DNA from: Sorghum bicolor | Lineage: Eukaryota > Streptophyta > Magnoliopsida > Poales > Poaceae | Assembly: GCF_000003195.3 (NCBI RefSeq) | Contig: NC_012870.2 | Coordinates: 23,986,501 to 24,050,500 of the forward strand | Length of the DNA stretch: 64,000 bases | Direction: 5' to 3' | Part shown: positions 60,796 to 64,000 of the stretch, piece after piece | Layout: every line of letters starts with the position of its first letter | How positions within the stretch are numbered: position 1 is the first letter of the stretch | The notes under the pieces: generated by a model | Told to the model about the DNA's origin: nothing | What the model saw: only the letters and a program-made list of their open reading frames with translations | Database searches by the model: none | Program-made: the position numbers and the translations under genes

Positions 60796-62367
60796 TTACC
60801 CGATGTTCCAGAACCGCATCATGGTTGTGATGTTGTCGTTCATTGTGGTTGTATCTTGTCTCAGCTCTTGTACTACAGCGGCATGGTCCTGGTTCCATTT
60901 TTGTTGCTCTTCCAGGTGTCTTCCATGTTCTTCTTGTGTGTTCTGGATGTCGAGGAGAGTGTTGTCGGTACGAGTGAAGAAAGCACCAGCCTCTTGGTAG
61001 TAGTCATTTGTGAAAGCGTAGGAGGCGTCGGAGTATCGCCCTGCATCAAATTGGGGTGGAGGTCTGGATCCTGAAGCTCCATATGGATCAGTGGAGTACC
61101 TGCCCGTATGAAAAGGCGGGTTTGTCCACTGATGATCTTGGCTCTCCGGCCATGTCTCCTCTGTTGGCTCTTGTGGTTGCGCATGTTGAATCCATGGGTC
61201 TCGAAGGACTCAGGGGTTGTAATCGCAATAATGCAGGTGCGCTGCTTCTTCTGACCCGGGATCAGCTCCATACCAGGTGCGTTCTCGATGGGTGGTCATC
61301 CTTTCAGATGCCACTCGCTGTGGAGCTCTCTGGTTGACTGGTGTTGCTACAATCTCAATCAAAAAGTTTTGAACAACGTAGAGGCCAAGGTTTGGGTTAG
61401 GTAACCGAATCTTGCCTTTATCATCATATAGCATATATATTATATTCCCCTCTTTCTTTAACATCCGAGCTTGTCTAAATGTGTCATAGCCATGATAAAT
61501 TCTTAACTCATCTATGAAGTCCAACGATGAGTTTTCTAGTAAGTGAAGATTAAAGGCTAGACGAGTGATAAGTGAAGTACATCCTACTGGTCCATGAAGA
61601 CTAGGTATACTAAGCCAAGGAGAAACTAAAAGTGTAACAGGTGAAGTGGGTACTTTATTAATAGCAGCATATAAAAGTTGTAAATCTCCTACTCTTACTT
61701 TCCTAATATCATCACGATAGAAAAGATTGTACCCAAGCCATTTGTGGAACATCCTAAGAGTGGGGTGTTCCATGTCACTGGTTCGGGCTTGACTATAAAA
61801 ATTATCTCTAGATATTTCTCTCCAAAACTGGTGTCTCTCAAAATTGGGTAAATTGGAGTCAATGTTCAGGATGCATCTTGAAGAGAAACCAAGATGGTCG
61901 CTCAGCTCTCTCCAAGACAACATAATCTCCTGTTTGAACATCCGAAAAACAATTCCCCCCTCATAATATTGTAAGGTGCAAAGAAATTCGAGGGTGAGAA
62001 GACGAGAACCCAGCTCAGTTATATTCCAAAAATTTGTCCAACCTATCATCTGGAAAATTAAGTCAAATTCAGTGTCCATACCTGTTTCTTGTAGTAAGAT
62101 TGGATCAAGAGTAGGGGTGTGAATAAAATCTTTATTCTTCAGTTGCTGATAGACTTCTTTCTCTCTTCGGGTCTTCAGTCCAAGGTCTCCTATCTTGAGA
62201 AGGACCTTGACTTGCTGACCTGATGAAGATGACGGAGCTTGTGTGGGTGTCGGGTCGACGCTCATCTCTGATGGCTGGGATGAACTCCTTGTACCAATGT
62301 TCTTGAGAGCTTTCCCTGCGTTCTTCACCTTCTTGAACATCCTGTAAACAAAAGTTGGCAAAAACAC
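60796..62367 (-). pseudogene. Envelope-position ORF of element C (plant retrotransposon 'putative transposon protein' type), one stop
   Basis: The minus-strand frame starts at 62367 (or at MFKKVKNAGKALKN, 62340), continues through KEVYQQLKNKDFIHTP, MIGWTNFWNITELG, LTLEFLCTLQYYEGGI, SWRELSDHLGFSSRC and LGYNLFYRDDIRKVRVGDLQ, and meets one in-frame TGA at 61210-61212. The same frame then stays open to a TAA at 60796-60798, with a glutamine-rich and coiled-coil tail (TLLDIQNTQEEHGRHLEEQQ). Proteins of this type sit after pol in Athila-lineage elements and are sometimes called envelope-like; their role is not established and no clear signal peptide or membrane segment is seen. The break after residue 385 suggests recent inactivation. 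Confidence 0.7.
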
Positions 62368-63139
62368 AACTAGTGGAAAATGTGAGAGAAAATGTTAGTG
62401 GTCAGCTGTCCGAAATGTCAGTAGTCCAGGGGTTGGTCGTTCAAGATAAGTTTCTATTTTGGCAGAACTTCCCCCTAAACAACTTTTACTTCCGCTTAGA
62501 CAACTACTTACTAGGTGATACTTACTCTCTCACTCAAAAGATCTCCCAACCTTCTCACACTCAGAGCTATTCTCTGGAAACCGAGAACTACGAGCTTGCA
62601 CGGTTTTCTGAAATGTGTGTGTGAAGAGAAGGGGAGCTAGAGATGGCCATTTATAGGCTGAGCAGGGAACAGGGCGGGCGCCCTGGGTAGGTGGGCGGGC
62701 GCCCACCCCTGGTGCCCATCCTGGGTGTGCCTCCTCTGCTTGCTTCCTTGCTTTGATCTCACGCAGAATAATATTGTGTTGGTGGTGGTTGGACGGTGGA
62801 AAGATGTCTGGTGAGTGGAAACATATTGGTGGATGAAATTATGTGATGGGATGTATGTGAGGTGAAGTGTATGACATGTGGGACCCAAGGAGTGTGGGTC
62901 ATGTTCTAGAAGCTTGCTATGATTAAATATAATGCAGGAAAATCTATGAGAATTGAAACTTAATGATAATGGAATATATATATTTTTATAGGGCTTTTTA
63001 TTATTATAATAATGCTATGAATAAATATAACTAATGCAAGAATTAATTATGCAAGAATTAATGATGCGGATAAATATCGATTTACCTCCCGGCGAGGGTT
63101 TGGGATTTTTAGGTCCCCCAAGCTGGACCTCCAAATCTT
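62368..63139. other. Spacer of element C where pol would be expected
   Basis: This 770-bp stretch separates protease from the downstream ORF and has no reverse transcriptase or integrase motif. It contains another pair of GGGCGCCC/GGGCGGGCGCCC boxes (62665-62705) like those in the LTRs, a CCCCCAAGCTGG polypurine motif (63115-63126) and AT-rich sequence. Confidence 0.7.
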
Positions 63140-64000
63140 TTAATCTTCTGAATTACCTTCCTCCAAAGATGGTGTCTCCAGTGGTTCTTCATGAACTTCC
63201 TTCACTGTAGAGTCTCTCTCTGGTCTGGGCTTGAATGTGAAGTGTTCTTCTTGTCCGTTTATGTTGTATTTGATTTCTCCTTTCCCGACATCAATGTGGG
63301 CATTGGCAGTGCTCAGAAATGGCCTTCCAAGGATGATGGACACTTTTGAGTCAGGACTCATGTCCAATACTATGAAGTCTACTGGCACAAGGAAATCTCT
63401 GATCTTGACTGGAATGTTTTCGGCGATACCCAACGGATGTCGAACCGATTGATCCGCTAGTTGTAGGCACATTGATGTTGGTTCTAGGGTCGCATGCTCA
63501 AGCTTCTTGTAGACTGATGCTGGCATCACACTGACACTTGCTCCGAGATCACAAAAGTGCATTGTTGAAGTGTTGGTTTCCGATCGAGCAATCAATAGTG
63601 GGGCATCCTGGATCTTCCTTCTTCTTTGGTGGTTTGTTGAGGATGGCCGCACTACATTCTTCTGTCAGCTTGATAACCTCAGTGGTGGGAAGTGGTCTCT
63701 TCTTGTTAAGAATATCTCTCATGTACTTTGCATATGTAGGTACCTGTATGGCATCCAGCAAAGGTATGTTGACATATAATTTCTGAATGACCTCTACAAA
63801 CTTACCAAACTGCTCATCCGACTGCAGTCCTCTGTTTCTTCTGGGAAATGGCAAATAGTTGGTGTCGTAAAAATCTTTCCTCATTTCTCCAGTTCTTGGT
63901 GGTTGTAGCAGATCTTCTGCTTCAACTGGGCTTTCTTCTTCTATCACTGCTGGTTGCACTGGTGCTGATGTTCTTTGTTTCTCTTTTGGGTATGGGGGAT
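63140..64000 (-). pseudogene. gag-protease of element C, frame-shifted, runs off window
   Basis: The minus strand from the window edge reads a gag C-terminal part (KDFYDTNYLPFPRRNR, QKLYVNIPLLDAIQVPTYAK, KRPLPTTEVIKLTEECSAAI, CPTIDCSIGNQHFNNAL). One extra T near 63555 then shifts the frame, and the retropepsin continues with CDLGASVSVMPASVYKKL, VPVDFIVLDM and IILGRPFLSTANAHIDVGKG. DLGAS is the common Athila-lineage variant of the aspartic-protease active site. A stop follows at 63140-63142. Confidence 0.88.

Larger units (their letters stand above)
52044..64000 (-). mobile_element. Ty1/copia retrotransposon D (SIRE/Maximus-like), 3' part, continues right of window
   Basis: On the minus strand a reverse transcriptase/RNase H region (57757-55768) is followed by about 1 kb of noncoding DNA, a polypurine tract (AAAAAGGGGGAGA, 54658-54671) and a 3' LTR (54657-52044). 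The polyprotein upstream is interrupted at 57771 by element C, which runs out of the window, so D's gag, protease, integrase and 5' LTR are not visible. The 3' end of D lies at 52044, outside which CCATG would be the target copy. Confidence 0.75.
57771..64000 (-). mobile_element. LTR retrotransposon C (Athila-like, non-autonomous), 3' part
   Basis: On the minus strand the order is gag-protease (from beyond 64000 to 63140), an envelope-position ORF (62367-60796), a 3' noncoding module homologous to those of A and B, a polypurine tract (59252-59265) and a 3' LTR (59251-57771). No reverse transcriptase or integrase lies between protease and the downstream ORF. It interrupts the copia polyprotein of D. 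The 5' LTR and the second target copy are outside the window. Confidence 0.85.

Noticed and set aside
1..64000. tRNA, rRNA or known plant microRNA genes
   Set aside because: I looked for tRNA B-box-like sequence and for common conserved microRNA sequences by eye and saw none; a tRNAscan-SE and miRBase search would be decisive.

Overview
This is repeat-rich nuclear DNA from a grass. The retrotransposon lineages, the Ping/Pong-like MITE and the GC-rich 5' end of the one cellular gene all look like a panicoid cereal relative such as sorghum or sugarcane; the exact species cannot be told from the sequence. I can support one ordinary cellular gene, a heavy-metal-associated isoprenylated plant protein (HIPP) with four exons on the minus strand (13875-15360). 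About 8 kb of low-copy-looking DNA with small MITEs lies on its 3' side. Almost everything else is transposable elements nested in one another.

Layout. (1) 1-5978: the 5' end of a minus-strand CACTA (En/Spm) transposon. It contains the start of its tnp2 transposase (1-250), a 200-bp imperfect palindrome (349-549), an inserted 4.1-kb solo LTR with 5-bp target duplications (646-4788), GCCGATGGCC subterminal repeats and a CACTACCGG terminus at 5978. (2) 5979-15524: intergenic DNA with a Tourist MITE (12395-12520) and a Ping/Pong-like MITE (12650-12855), then the HIPP gene. (3) about 16950-45079: a second CACTA element on the plus strand. It has a GRF zinc-finger fragment at its left, a broken tnp2 gene, a 677-bp tandem duplication, a 173-bp palindrome next to a TATA box, a broken Transposase_24/Ulp1-type gene and a terminal CACTGGTGCAGG inverted end. 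Its tnp2 gene is split by a 16.3-kb LTR retrotransposon (A, 18290-34605, TSD ATGTC). A is itself split inside its protease region by an 8.0-kb relative (B, 21863-29900, TSD CACCA). (4) 45083-52043: small DNA elements: a PIF-like non-autonomous element, a broken gypsy gag, a Tourist element, a PIF/Harbinger element with both its genes decayed, and a probable Helitron. (5) 52044-64000: a minus-strand Ty1/copia element (D) whose 3' LTR carries a solo LTR (E, TSD CATGC). Its polyprotein region is interrupted by a further Athila-like element (C) that runs off the window.

A, B, C and E are one extended family. They share LTR core sequence and, for A-C, the same 3' noncoding module. Their coding cassettes differ: A has gag plus two protease-like domains; B has an ORF I do not recognise plus a decayed protease; C has gag-protease plus an envelope-position ORF. 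None of the three shows reverse transcriptase or integrase in the window, so they look like non-autonomous elements. This modular family is the most interesting content. I see no defence system, operon, CRISPR array, tRNA or rRNA gene. Gene order here reflects insertion history rather than cooperation between genes.
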